NCBI GenBank assembly: GCA_965112735.1
Contig: OZ218953.1
Coordinates: 1,240,001-1,304,000, forward strand
Origin: Phaeosaccion multiseriatum
Lineage: Eukaryota; Ochrophyta, other classes
Direction: 5' to 3'
DNA length: 64,000 bases
Positions 34,385 to 46,556 of the stretch are shown piece by piece. The notes below the pieces were generated by a model. The model saw nothing but the letters and a program-made list of their open reading frames with translations. It was not told where the DNA came from and made no database searches. Positions within the stretch are counted from its first letter, which is position 1; each line of letters starts with the position of its first letter. A program made the translations under genes and the position numbers.

Positions 34385-37300
34385 TAGCACCATCGCTGCT
34401 CATGCTACTACTTGTACTGCTGCTTCTGCTGCTGCTGCTGCTGTTTCCCCCTCCCGCCATGGCATCCAGCCTGTTGCCAAACACGCCTCTCGCTACCTCG
34501 CCCACCACGCGCACAGCCTCCGTGACAACCCCAGCTCGGAGACCATCAAAGTCGCGCACCCCCAGGGGGTCGTTGTTGTCCGCGTTGGTCGCCCGCTGAG
34601 AAGGAATTGCGGGATACGGTTGTTGCCCACGCACGCGCCCACACTCGCTCCCGTCAACGTTCAGGACATCGTTAACATCCCCCTTGGGTCCTCCCAGCAG
34701 CTCGATGAGAAGAAGGGGCATGCCTTCACTCTGCAAGCACTTGCCCGAGGACAGCAGGACAGGCAGCGCGGCCTCTACTTGCGAGCGCCACTGTTGCCAC
34801 TGTATCACCAACTGCTGCTGCTGTACATTTCCCTCCCAGGTAGCCCCTGCTGCCCTGTCCAGTGCTTCGCCTTGCCGTCGCTCCCGTGGTGGATAGCTGC
34901 CCGCCACAGCTGCTGCCACCCCCGCCCCCACTGACGCAGCAGTAGGAGCGGCCCTCAGAAGCGCAGACATTACCCGCACTGCCGACGACACTGACGACAC
35001 TGGTGCTACGGTACCACCAGCTGCTGCGCCTGACGCGCACTCCTCCTCCTCCTCCTCCTCCTCCTCCTTCTCCACTGCATGAAAGCAATCCATCTCATGG
35101 AGCAATCTCTCGCAGCTCACAGACCAGGCATCAGTAGGCGCACAGCTCCCCTCTTCCCCTTCCTCCTCCGAAGCATCCATAAGGGCGCCACCGCTTGTTG
35201 GCCCCCCGTCCCCTTCTTCCTCCTCCAGACCAGACACAACAGTATTTACGGCAGCGCCAGCTTGCTGCTGCCTCTGCTGCTGCTGTATGACCAACTGCTT
35301 CTCCTGCTGCTGTCTCTGCCTCCTCCTCCGCTGGGGGCGCCTCCTGTCCCTCCACTCCTGCCCTCCCCCCCCCAAGACAGCCCTCAAAAGGATCGCTCGG
35401 AGCGCCAGGATTCCCTCCACGCTCGAAGTGCCCACGGACCGCAAAAGCAACAAGCCGTACAGCCTCGTGTCAGGATCATGATGCCCCTCCTCTTCCCGCC
35501 TCGGTTGCCCCGCCGCCTCCCCCCTCGGGTCACCCCCTGGGTTTGCCATGGCAATTGCATTTGGTGCCATCCTATGGGGTGTCAGGACGAGGACGCCAAA
35601 GTGTGCTACGATGGCACGCATGAGCTGCAGCGTCCACGCCGTCGGACAGGAGACAGTTACAGTCTCCAGGCTCTTGGCCATGTGGAAGCACGCCCCCTCC
35701 GGCGTCGCCAATGCCAGGGCGAGGCAGTCTTCTCGCAGAGGCAAAGCGACAATGGCTGTCCAGAGCTCGTCGAGAAAACCCTTAGGGTGGAGGGGGGGGA
35801 GGGGGTGGAGGCGAAGTCGGTTGATAGAGTGGGATGGTGGTGGATGGCAGTACATGGCGGTGGGGTAGGGGGGGGTGGGTGGGGCACATGAGCGAGGCCG
35901 CAGGGACGGCATGAGGCCGTGGGGGGAGAAGAGGGGAGGGAGGGGCAGAGAGGACGGGCAGGGTGAGTGACAAGGGACACTGCGCCACTGCGCGACGGAC
36001 GGAATGAGTGTCTGTCTGCTTCTGTCTGCTGGCTTCCGTAAGGGGGGGGGGGGGAGGGGAGGGGAGAAAGTACAGCGTAAGAAAACGTTCGAAAGGGAGG
36101 GCCAAGCTTAGTTCGGAATGTGGGACTATCGACCAACCGACCAACCACTCTCAACGTACCGATTCAGTCAGTGCCCGCTGGCCCACAGGCAAGAGCGCGG
36201 CTTGGCCGACCTCCACGGCGACGTGAACATCCCGGGGGGGGTGCGGGTCCGGCTCCTGCCCCTGCCCCTGCCCCTGCTCCTGCTCCTCCTCCTCCTCCTC
36301 CCCCTGCTGCTGCTGCTGCTGCTCTTTCTCCTGCTCCTCCTGCTCTTGATCCACTCGAATGCCGCCGAGGAAAGGCCTCACTAGCGTCTCCTGCACGGCA
36401 ACTTCGAGCACCGGACTCCGAGTCGGGTCTAATTCTTCCACTCCCCCCGCCCGCCCTCGCCCCCCTGTCTCTTCCTCTCCCTCTCCCCCCCTTGTGGTCG
36501 TTGTCCTCTTCTTCTTCTCTCCTCTCTTTGATACAGACGAAGTTCGAAGCAGGTCACGGTGTCCCGTGCCTCCTCCTCCCTCCTCCCCCTCCCTCCCCTC
36601 ATCTCCCTCCTCCTCCTCCTCCTCCTCCTCCTCCTCCGCTCGTCGAAGCCACATGAGGCCCTCTAGAGAGCCTGCCCACTGACTCAGACAGAACTTCACC
36701 TTGCCCCTGGCCTTTGCGCATACTCTCCTCCTTCTCTCCTTCAAGAGCCTTGCGTCGCTGTCACAACTGGCCTGCCGCATGTTACCTCCCTCCTCCGTCG
36801 TCGCCTCCGTCTTCCCCTCGCCGCTGTGATCATCTCTATCATCGCCGTGGTCAGTGCCTTCTGAGTCTAGGGCCATCTCACATACCTCCTCTCCTCCTTC
36901 TTCCTCTTCCCCCTCCTCTCGCCCCAGCTGTCGCAGCCCCCGTCGCAGCAATGCAGCCAGTGCCTGAGGCAAGCCGTAGTAGTGGAGCACAGCGCACGCT
37001 CCGGTCACACGTGCGAGGGGGGCCAACGCACATGCAAAGCGCAGGCCCAGCTCGCCGAGGCGCTCCTGCTGCTGTATCACCAACTGATGTATCACCGACT
37101 GCTGCTGCTGCTGCTCTCCACTACCATCTTGAGCCCTGTCACCTTCTCCCGGGTGCATCCCTTCTTGTTTCTCCTCCTCCTCCTCCTCCTCCTCCTCCTC
37201 CACCACCACCACCACCACCCACTGCTCCAGTAAGGCCACGGTCAAGCGCAAGAGTACGGCACACGCCTCAGAGGCCATCGTCGGATGCCCACTCTGATGG

Positions 37301-37477
37301 TGCCCAACCTGATGCACTAGGGTTGCTGTCATCTCTCTCTCTGTCTCTGACTCTGTTCCTGTGCCCTGACGGGAGAGGAGTAGGTCTACGCTCCACCTCG
37401 ACCCCACCACCTCCGTCACCGTGTCCACAAGTCCGTCCGCCACCTCCAGCAGCACAGGGTTAAATAGCATAGGATTG

Positions 37478-37516
<39 letters not shown>

Positions 37517-40500
37517 AGAGAAGCAACAGGCGCTACTAAAAACGATGACGATGGAGACGTAGGGGTAGGCCGGTGGACTTCCTTCGGTCCCAGTGGCCGC
37601 AACAGCAGTAGCGGCTGCAGCATGTGGTCATCCAAGGGCGCCAGCAGTGAGGACAAGAGGCCCTGTGTCAGCACGGCTATGTCCGAGGCACCACACGCGC
37701 GCAGGATGTCTGCGAAGAGGGAGAGGCTGGTGTGTAGCAAGGCCCTCTGCAGAGGCGTAGTAGTCGTAGTAGCTCCACTAGCAGCAGCAGCTGGTGATAC
37801 AGCAGTTGGTGATACAGCAGCGTTGTGGATGGCTTCGCCGATACTAGTGGCCAGCACATCAAGCACGTGCCTGGCGAGGTGGGGTGACCCCGGGAAGACA
37901 CCCCTGCACTGGAGAACCACCTTGCCCAGCACTGTGACAGACTGCAGCAGCACGGCTCGGCTGAGGTCCTCCAGCCGGATGGGAGGAGCCGCTCCACGAG
38001 CTGCCATCGCTCGGGCGAAGCTGCCCCTGCTGCTTCTGCTCCTCTTCAAGCGCGAGTCGTCGGGGCCAGTATCGCCATCTACTGCCAACCCACCACCACC
38101 GTCCACTGGGGGTTCGTCGTCATCACCCCCACTGTCTCCATGTGCTTCTTGTCCTTCTCCGCCTTTCTGCCCGTCGACTCTGGCCCTGACCAGTTGGTGA
38201 AACACCACCCTGGACGCCTGGACGACAGAACCAGAGCCCGAGTCCCTCTGCTGCTTACCGAGGATGTCGCCTGCTACTGCCCCTGCTGCTGCTGCCCCTG
38301 CTGCTGCTCCTGTTGCCCGTACTCCTGCTTCCCATGCTACAGCTTCCCCTGCTGTTTCCCCCGCCACCATAACCCCGTCGCAAGAAGAAGAAGAGGGGAG
38401 GCGCAGTAGCACCTTGCCGTGATGTCTACACCGCTGTAGAAGGGTGTCCATGGTGCCCAGCTCAGCCAAGATGGCCAGCAAAGGGGGCGTGGGCAGCGTC
38501 TCAAGCCACGTGGTCAGCCACCGCATGCTCGGGTCCAGCACTGCAAGCAGGTGGGATGGCCACAGAGCAAGCACCGTACTCTCCTCCTTCTCCTCCTCCT
38601 CCTCCTCCGCTGTCGTTCTACTGCTCCGTCTGCTGATCCTGCCCCCTTCTTCTCGTTCTTCCTCCTCCTCCTCCTGCTCCTCCTCCTCCTCGTCTCCTCC
38701 TCCGCGGACTGTCGTGTAGTGAGCGGTGGGTCGAAAGTCCCTGAGCAGCCCCAGTGTGAGCCTCACCACGCGCCAGGCAAGGTCTTCCCTGATGCAAGGG
38801 AAACACTCGTGTGCATCCGCTGAGAGCATGCAATGCAGGGCCTTGACGGCACGGGTGACGGCGGCGAGAGACGAGTCTCCCACAAAACTGAGACACAGGC
38901 CCGGGCTCTCCAGGTCCAGGCCAGAGCTGGAGCCGAGTCCATGCTGACCAGCACCACCACCACTGCTGCTGCTTCTGCCGTCGCCCACACACCCCTCTTC
39001 CTGTGCTTCTGCAGTTGCTGCTGCGCCTCGCTTCTTATTCTGCTGTGCATGGCTTGCCCCACCCCTTCCTGCTCCTTCTCCTACTGCTGCTGCGGTCCGC
39101 CTCGCCCCGCCCTCTCTCGGCACTGGAGGAGGCGAGGCCAGGCTCGGTGCACCCGGAGTGGGGATATGTTCCACGGAACTGTGCTCCACGGAACTGTGTT
39201 CCACGGAACTGTACTCCCTACAGATGCCATCGCTCCGCCGGCTTCCGCTCAAGGTACTTGCCGTGGAAGGAACAGCAGCAGAAGCAGTTGGTGATACAGC
39301 AGTTGGTGATACAGCCGCCACGTGCACGGTGCTGCCGAAGTGGTACTCCAGATAGGCCAGCACACCCGCCAGGCAGTCGGCCGCTCCCATGTAGCCCCCC
39401 TCGGCCATGCTCTGCTCAAACAAGGACCAGTACAGGTCCAGGACTTGAGCCACGATCTCTGACGATGCCTCACTTCGCCCTCCCCTCCTCCTGCTGGTGC
39501 TGCTGGTGCTGGTGCTGGTGCTGGTGCTAGTGTTGCTAGTACCGCTTTGCTCTCCTGCTGGAGGTGACGGTCCCTGGCCTTCTCCGCTAACCCGGGCAGA
39601 TTCCGGAGAGGTTCTGGGTGTCAATGTGCCTGCGTTGCTTGGCGGGGAGGGAGAGCCGGTGAGTAGGCTGTCCTCTGTCAGCGGTCCAGAGATGGCACCA
39701 CCGGGGCTGCGTTCGCTGGCAGGCGCCAGCAGCAGCCCTTGCATAGCCTTCAGAACCTTATCAAAGTGGTGCGCATAATTGAGCTCTGTGACGCTCACTT
39801 TGGACAGCTTGGTAAGGGCCGCTCCAAGGCCTTCTCCGCTTCCGCCTCCTGCTTCTCCTCCTCCGCCTGCTGCGCCTGCTGCTCCACCACCAGTGGCATC
39901 ATGCCCTTGCCCGCCTGTGGTGTACTTTTCAATCGCCTCAAGTACCTGAGGCACCACTTCCTCCTCCTCAAGTGAAGCCCCAAAGCCACCCATTCCCCCC
40001 CCAAAGTCCATCATGTCAAACCCAAACCCGCCCCCCCCTCCTCCTCCTCCTCCCCCTCCTCCCATGAGGCTGGCCCCGCCCAATACGTCGAACAGCGAGA
40101 CCCCGCCCCCCCAACCATCGCCCTCTTTCTTCATACGCTTGGGGTCGGAGCCTTCACTGTCTCCTTCTGCTGTCTCCATGCAGTCATTGTCTCGCTGCTG
40201 GCCTTGGCCTTTAGCCTTGTCCTCATTCACACCCCCCTCCTTCCCCGTTCTTTGCTTCCGCAGCCGCCCAGCCTCGCGGATCGCCCGACTTGCCTCTTTT
40301 GAGATGTTGTCAAAGGCCTTACTCTGTCCCAGCTTCCTCAGCAGTCGCTGCACCACTTCCTCCATCTCAGTAGAATGTCCACCACTTCCGTCCTTGGTGC
40401 TCCTGCTGTGCGCGCCCTCCGCACCCACAGCATTGATGGCCCTTTCTATTACCGGACCTAGAGCCTGCCGTATTGCTTTCTTCAGCTGAAGCTCTAGCTC

Positions 40501-40701
40501 GGATCCATCCAAGGCCTCACAGTGAGACGGGGCTCGAGAGAGGATGGCATCCAAGGCAACACCGGTGGGAGCTTCACCTCCACTGCCGGCGATGTACAAG
40601 GAGAGCGAGGAAAGCGCTTCTGAGGCAGCTGTCGCATCCACTACACCAGGTAGAGAAGGCTCATCACTGTGTGCTCCAACACCCGCCATTGTTGAAGCCA
40701 T
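33264..40701 (-). CDS. giant helical/low-complexity protein of unknown function
   Basis: Unrecognised, 2,352 residues from only two exons (40701-36160 and 35780-33264) joined in phase 0 by GTACGT/CTAAG|G. I take the ATG at 40701 because the in-frame codon further upstream is GTG. Ordered, Leu-rich helical blocks resembling HEAT/ARM-type or similar scaffold repeats alternate with Gly, Gln, Glu, Asp and Ser tracts. Examples are DLYWSLFEQSMAEGGYMGAA, ALWPSHLLAVLDPSMRWLTT, LLQSVTVLGKVVLQC and ELWTAIVALPLREDCLALAL. No catalytic motif, signal peptide or clear membrane segment is seen. Many linkers are translations of a short dispersed element (QQLVIQQQ or AVSPTA, depending on frame). Its intron density is far below that of its neighbours. 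A large scaffold or nuclear-pore-like solenoid is possible but unproven. Confidence 0.75.
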
Positions 40702-41515
40702 CCTCCTCTCTTTCACGCGTCTACAATCTTCTTGGTCGAGGGAGCGTTTCTCTCCTCTCCTCCCAGCTTATGCATCATACATCAAATCCATAGGAAGGCC
40801 ACATCTGCTGCTTCTCCCTTCTCTCCCTTATATCGTAATTGTTGTTTGCTGCTCGGCGTCTTGGAAGGAGATGTTTCGTTCAGAGAAGGGATAGAGGGCA
40901 CGAGGCCGCGGCCGAAAATCAATCACTGACTTACTACGCCTGCCAACTCTCTCTCTCTCTCTCTCGCGCACCCACGCACCCACGCACCATGCACGTACAC
41001 TTTGTCGATGTCTCACCAGGCGAACACGAGAACAGGAGCCAAAGCAATCTTATATGGAAGGATGTGCTTTGAACAGGAGCCAGGGCAATCTTCTCTTGCC
41101 CCAATGATGTGCTTCGCTCCTGACGCACGGCTGTCTCTAAACGCCCACAACGTTCTCGCTCTCTCTCTCTCTGCTATCTCATGAGACCTTCGCTCGTTCC
41201 CTTTCTCTCACCCTCTATCTCTCCCTCTCTCTCGCTCGCTCCTAGAGACGCGTGTGTAGTTGGTGGTGTATACCCTCCGCCTTTGGCCACACACATGGTC
41301 TCGCTCTCCCCCTCTACCACTCTCCCCCTTCTCGCTGCCTAGACCCTGTTCTGTACAACTACCTCCTGAAGCTGCTGCTCTGGAGCACTGGCGGGGTGGG
41401 GGGGGGGGGGGGTTGACACCTCTTAACTACCACCGCGGTGCCGGCCGCCGTCCAGTCGCCCCAACTTGCCCAGCGTCACCGACACCGACACCGACACCAC
41501 TACACCACTACACCA
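40702..41515. other. region upstream of the giant-protein gene
   Basis: CT-rich stretches and a short imperfect direct duplication (AACAGGAGCC...GATGTGCTT at about 41031 and 41071). Only low-complexity ORFs. It probably carries the promoter of the minus-strand gene starting at 40701. Confidence 0.55.
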
Positions 41516-42921
41516 CTATCCTTCATCGCTTCCCCGCAGCAGCGCCTCCCACCGCCTGTGCCGTCGGAAGCCTCCCATCAAGTCCGTGCTCTGGCCCCGG
41601 TCAGGTGAGGGGGTCGGGGGGGTGCTTCCCGTCCTTATTGCCTGACCACCTCCCCCTCGCCTCCCCCCTCGCTGCTGCTGCTCGTCTTCCGCGCCGTCCT
41701 CGCCGTCGACGTGAAGCAGCGCCACGCTCGAGATAGCGGTGCCGGTAAAGAGAAGCAGGAGGAGGACGAAGGTAGACGAGGGTAGCGAGTAGACACTGAG
41801 TTCTTCGCCCTCCAAAATGAACCACTCGTTGTCTGGTGTCCAGCCGAATTCAGTCGTCCTGGGGCGGACGCGATGATGAGGGCGCCGCCGGAGGTTGGAA
41901 GGAGCCGAGAGAGGGCCTTCTTCTCGAGCATCAGTAGACGGAGTCACCGCCGCAGCAGGAGCAGTAAGACTTCCCGTGTTGGTGCGCTCCGGGGTGCTTT
42001 CTGCCACGCTATTCGGGCTTTTATTGGCGCGCTCGTGCGAAGGATTCTCCGAGAGAGAGGAGGAATAGCTGAAGACGCTGGGTGGAACGATCCACTCCCC
42101 ATACACCTACCGTACAGAGAGTGTAGACCATCAAGGAGTGCGACAACACATGGAGAGCGTAAGGTGTGCATACTTTGATGTTTGAAGAGCTCCTCCCACT
42201 CACCACGTCATGGTACCTCAACTCCTGCTTCTCCATTCTTCTGAACCGCTCGCTTTTCGAAGCGAAGAGGGCTGTCATAACCATGGAGCATGTGAAGACG
42301 ACAAGGAGTAGAAAGGGCCAGCTGGCGCCCCAACATGCCATAGCCAAAAGGCCGCGCCAACTCCTGTTCCTGCTGGTGAAGCGAGCCTTTTCACCCAATC
42401 AGCTCCGTCCACACCACCATTGCGAACGTGTAGACAACTTTGGAACTTGGTGGGGGGGGGGGAGGCGGTAGTGGATCGTGCAAGAGGTTAGCGGGCGCTT
42501 CCTTCACGTGCGCAAACGGGTCGTAGCAGACCATCCGCAGCATCTGTTCGCGAGGGATGAACCAAGGCCACGACAATGAGCCCTTTCGCAACACTGGAAT
42601 CAAAGGCTCTTCCTCCGCCGTACCTTTCGGTGCGTGGGGATCGGCCAGAGAGCGGCCCTATCGACTCGCCTCTTTACTAGGCTCCGTCTCGCGCAGGCTC
42701 AGTGGCCTTGGACAAAAAAAAGCTAGTTTTTCGAGAAAGGAGGGTTTGTATCCACGGGATTCTCCTCCCTCAATTCGACGTTTTGCTTGGGGGCAGTGTG
42801 GCCCGTGCCTTGCCTTACTCTAGCTCGGAGATGTCATCGGGTGTGTAGAGAGGGCTCCGGGTAAACAAATTCCTGCTCGTCAAACAGTTTCTTGGGGTCG
42901 TCCTCCCGAGTCTCCCATAGC
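41516..42921 (-). pseudogene. decayed multi-pass membrane protein gene
   Basis: Protein-like segments appear in order on this strand but in broken frames. They are a block with REDDPKKLFDEQEFVYPEP then TPDDISELE (42921-42819); one with SWPWFIPREQMLRMVCYDPF and FAMVVWTELIG (about 42640-42433); one with WGASWPFLLLVVFTCSMVM (about 42430-42209); and one with TEFGWTPDNEWFILEGEEL and a hydrophobic helix (about 42108-41516). A two-base loss in a CT run near 42845 and one extra G near 42433 break continuity. Some donors still look good (GTAAGG after 42819, GTGAGT near 42208). I do not recognise the family. A sequencing error in a live gene is the alternative. Confidence 0.55.
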
Positions 42922-43049
42922 CTGAAGCAGCAAGGTGAGCCTCTTGATGTCACCATTCACTTTGGCCCTCTGCTGTCCCTTGAAGAATGCGAGCTCCGCT
43001 GCCGCTCTTGATGTTGAACCCTCGCTCTGATCGCTCGCTCCAGGCCAAG

Positions 43050-43850
43050 CACATGAGCCACACCATCCAGGTGGAGCGATAAGTCAGAAAAGTCCGAGCC
43101 GCTGTGAGCTCATTCATCGCCCAGCAGTAAGGGCACATGAGAAGCCCATCGATGAAGACGGACTCACAGCGTACCTTGCGGTATGCCGGAACAGGGGCGA
43201 CGTCGTCGGTGTGCGGCTCCACGAAGGGGCGTCCCCAAACACACCTGTAGGGCCCAGCCACACTCCCTTGGCTCGTGCCAGCCTTGACGGGATGGAGGAC
43301 ATCGTCCAGCAGCTCATTTCCGCAGGAGTGGTAGTGAATAGAGCAAGGTCGTGCCGAGCGGAAGTGCAAAGGGCTTCGCGCGGCTGGGGCTGATGTCGAG
43401 CGCCGCAGTGCCCGGGGATGGTCTGCGCTACATCGTGGCTCCCTTTACGGGCATCGCTTGCTTTTTTTGCGGCTAACGCAGTCATTGATGTTTTTTTACG
43501 GCTAACGCAGTCATTGATGCAAGCGATGATCGCGGAACTTCATCCCTCCACATGGCTTCCCGAGAAGGCCATTCCTGAGGCATATTCTATCTAGCGTGGA
43601 TATGTCGGCTGAAGACCGAAGCACTCCTCTCCATCGAACCGCTACTGGCGGTCATTATCATGATGGAAAGGAGCGTCTCCACTTAGAGCTTGTACGTGCA
43701 TGCTCTGCTCTTGCCTTTTCGGCGCTGCCTACTACCAACACGAGGGGGCCGTGCCGGAGGTGTTTGGGGTAGGGGCGTCCGTTGCCGAGGCCCTGACTTT
43801 GGCTCGAGCGCAGGGCCTGCACGAAGATGCTATTCACCTAGGGTGGTGTC
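43050..43850 (+). pseudogene. decayed copy of the neighbouring ankyrin-repeat gene
   Basis: Similarity to 44386-45040 is visible in pieces: VRAAVSSFIAQQ-like text with stops near 43086-43130, EGASPNTP and MEDIVQQLISAGVVV at 43215-43335, and GASVAEALTLARAQGL at 43785-43830. Stop codons and frameshifts separate them, and the middle ankyrin units are missing or unrecognisable. A 29-bp tandem duplication lies inside. Confidence 0.8.
43452..43528 (+). repeat. 29-bp tandem duplication flanked by 10-bp inverted repeats
   Basis: Units 43462-43490 and 43491-43519 (poly-T then GCGGCTAACGCAGTCATTGATG) differ at one base. CATCGCTTGC (43452-43461) and GCAAGCGATG (43519-43528) form a perfect inverted pair around them. 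Confidence 0.9.
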
Positions 43851-44146
43851 GCGGAGAGTATGGTGGACGTCATGGGGGTGTGCTATCGCGTCTGCTGGGA
43901 GGAGGAGGGGCGGAATCAGCAGCCGGGGGGGGCTATTGCCGTGGGGGACTCGCCCCGAAGCGCTGGAGGGGATTGCTCCGGCGTGCACTGAGAGGGGCGA
44001 TGAGGGAAGGGTGCAAGTCTTGGAGGAAGCATAAAATTAAAAACTGGCGACGACCCTGCTGGCGCTAACCACAGCCCCATTCCTTTACCGCGGAGAGGGC
44101 CAGATTGGAAATATTCATCCCGGGACATCCGCCCGTCGACCGCGCT

Positions 44147-45075
44147 ATGGATGAGGTCTTATCTTTTTTCTCCCGTGCGCCAGACCTGAGCATCGAGGTA
44201 CGCGGGCTGCGGAAGCTTGACCCCCACACTTCCTCCCTGCGGTGCCCTGTCGGGCCGGGCCGGCTTGCCCCTTTGAACCTCGCTCGAGTGAAGCTCGCGC
44301 GATCGTCTACTATGCCTTCTGTTCCGTAAGTGGCTTGGTCGCTTCGTTGCTCGCTCGACTCGTTCCTCTCCCCTGCTGCTGCTAGGCGCAGCATCTCCGA
44401 TTCGCCATCGGCTACGTGGATGATCTCAGCAAGGTCCGAGGCGCTGCGAGGGAATTCATCGCCCAGGAAGGAGGAGAGAGGGCGTGCCTTGAGAAGGCCA
44501 TTGACGAAGACGGATACACTTCAATGTGCGCCGCGGCGGGCTCCGGGCGGCCTGATGTTATCGGCATGCTTCTTGAAGAAGGGGCATCCCCGAACACGCC
44601 CGGAGGACCCAACGGTATCACGCCGCTGGCCCTTGCAAGCCTGAGAGGGGAGGAAGATATCGTGCTGCAGCTTCTCTCTGCTGGAGCTGACATCGACGGC
44701 CCAGATGCACAAAGGATGCCTGCGCTAGACATGGCTGCATTCAGTGGGCATCTCAACATAGTGACAGCTCTCCTTGCAGCGGGTGCGCACGTTGCCGGCT
44801 CTTCTCTTCCAATGGCTGCTGCTCAGAAGGGCCATGCACCGGTGATCCGTGCGCTCATCTCTGCTGGGGCGGCGGTGGATGGGAAAGGAGGCAGCCCCGC
44901 GGTGACCCCGCTACTCTGGGCAGCGTGTCACAACCACGATGGGGCCATGCAAGAGCTACTCAGTGCAGGGGCGTCCGTTGCCGAGGCCCTGGCTTTGGCT
45001 CGGGAGATGGGCTGGCCTGAAGCCGGCTATCGCCTCGCCGCCGCACTGACCAACTTGGAGTACTTTGATGTTTGA
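44147..45075 (+). CDS. ankyrin-repeat protein
   Basis: Two exons (44147-44197 and 44386-45075) joined in phase 0 give 246 residues. After an N-terminal helical segment (MDEVLSFFSRAPDLSIEAQH) there are about four or five ankyrin-type units, for example GYTSMCAAAGSGRPDVIGML, ITPLALASLRGEEDIVLQLL, LDMAAFSGHLNIVTALLAAG and TPLLWAACHNHDGAMQELL. This is a protein-binding module with no enzymatic domain or signal peptide seen. The last unit trails into a helical end (EALALAREMGWPEAGY). The gene lies directly downstream of a decayed copy of itself, so this locus has undergone tandem duplication. The partner is unknown. Confidence 0.8.
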
Positions 45076-45981
45076 GTTGGGTGGCAGCAGGGTGCACAGG
45101 CAGTTGATGTGGGGTGTGCGATTGTGAGTGTGTGTGTGCGATCCTGGAGGCGATTTGCCGTGCTGAAGCGCCTTGAGGAGAACCTTGAGGGAAGAAGAGC
45201 GAAGGGGGGAAGTCCTGCTGGAGCAAGCAGAAGGGAGTGGCACGCACTCACGCACTCACGCACTCACGCACTCACGCACCCACGCACTGGCCAACGCGGG
45301 GCTCGGGCCAGACGCAAGCGAGCGTGCAGCCGGACGATCGTCCAGCAGTCGATCCATAGCCATTTGGGCCCACGTTTATCGAGAACATCAGGAAAAGCAG
45401 AGCGAAGCTTCGACGACTCGGGGAGCAAGCAGTCTGTAGCCGAGTATACGCAGTCAGACAGGAGAGTAGCGCTCGAGGGGGGGTGGAGAAGCGAATCAGT
45501 CCACCCAGCCATCAATTGCTGTTGGCACACGGCAATGGCTGACGCCGGCCCATATACATGCCCTACCCTGCCCATGCACCTGCTTTCACAGCGAGCTGGC
45601 TGTCGCCGGCAATAGCAATAGCTCATACAGACCCTGTGGTGTGCGTGCGTGCGTGCGTGTGTGCGTGCGTACTTGCGTCCCCTTGTGTCATATTTTCATT
45701 TTGCCGTTCGCCGTCGCGGTCACCTCCAAACCCCTCCTCTGTGCATGCATCGATCGATCGTTCGGCGCTCGGCCTTTGCCAGAGCCCCTCTTAGACAAAA
45801 CAGCTTTGGCCCTACTCCCCCCCCCCCCCGCGCATGATATACCCACCTACCTATCCATCCATCCCTCCATCCATCCGTCCATCTACCTACAAACCGGGCC
45901 TCTCCGACGAAGCCAGCCCCCCTCCAACGAGGCGGTGGTGTCAGAGTACTCGCCTCCACAACCATCGCCCACTGCCCTCGC
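45076..45981. other. intergenic region between convergent ankyrin and SMC1 genes
   Basis: Contains CGCACTCA repeats near 45245-45290 and unique sequence with only short, unconvincing ORFs on both strands. No feature is supported. Confidence 0.6.
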
Positions 45982-46296
45982 TCAGCCCTCCTCCTCCTCC
46001 TCCTCCTCCTCCTCCCCCTCCTCCCCGCTCCCCTCCTCCTCTGGGTCGTTGTACCGCGTGAGATCGAAGGTGTGGTTTCTGCTGCAGCTCGTCTCAATAT
46101 CTTTGCAGATGCCCACGAGGCAGTCGGCCTTGTCGTAGAAAGCGTCCCTCTGCGTGATAACGATGCTCTGCAGGTCGTCCCCACTGCGGTGCTGCACGTA
46201 GTTGCACACCTGCGTTGTGTCCGTTCCGTTCCGTCCGTCCGTCGCGAGGAAGAAATCGAGGTTTGAGGTGGAGGTGCGCGGGTTGATAAGTTAAGA

Positions 46297-46332
<36 letters not shown>

Positions 46333-46471
46333 GATTGGTTGTTCTTAGATAGTTGGTCAATTGAGTGAAAGATATTCACTGGATGGGAGAGAGGGGGGCG
46401 AAGGAATGGGCTATCACACACACATATATATAGACACACACACCGCACGCACGCACGCACGCACGCACACA

Positions 46472-46556
<85 letters not shown>

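Noticed and set aside
41260-41736. 158-codon plus-strand ORF
   Set aside because: Low-complexity Pro/Thr text that overlaps the better-supported minus-strand membrane-protein remnant.
45264-45626. 120-codon minus-strand ORF
   Set aside because: No recognisable motif or splice context; composition is similar to surrounding non-coding sequence.
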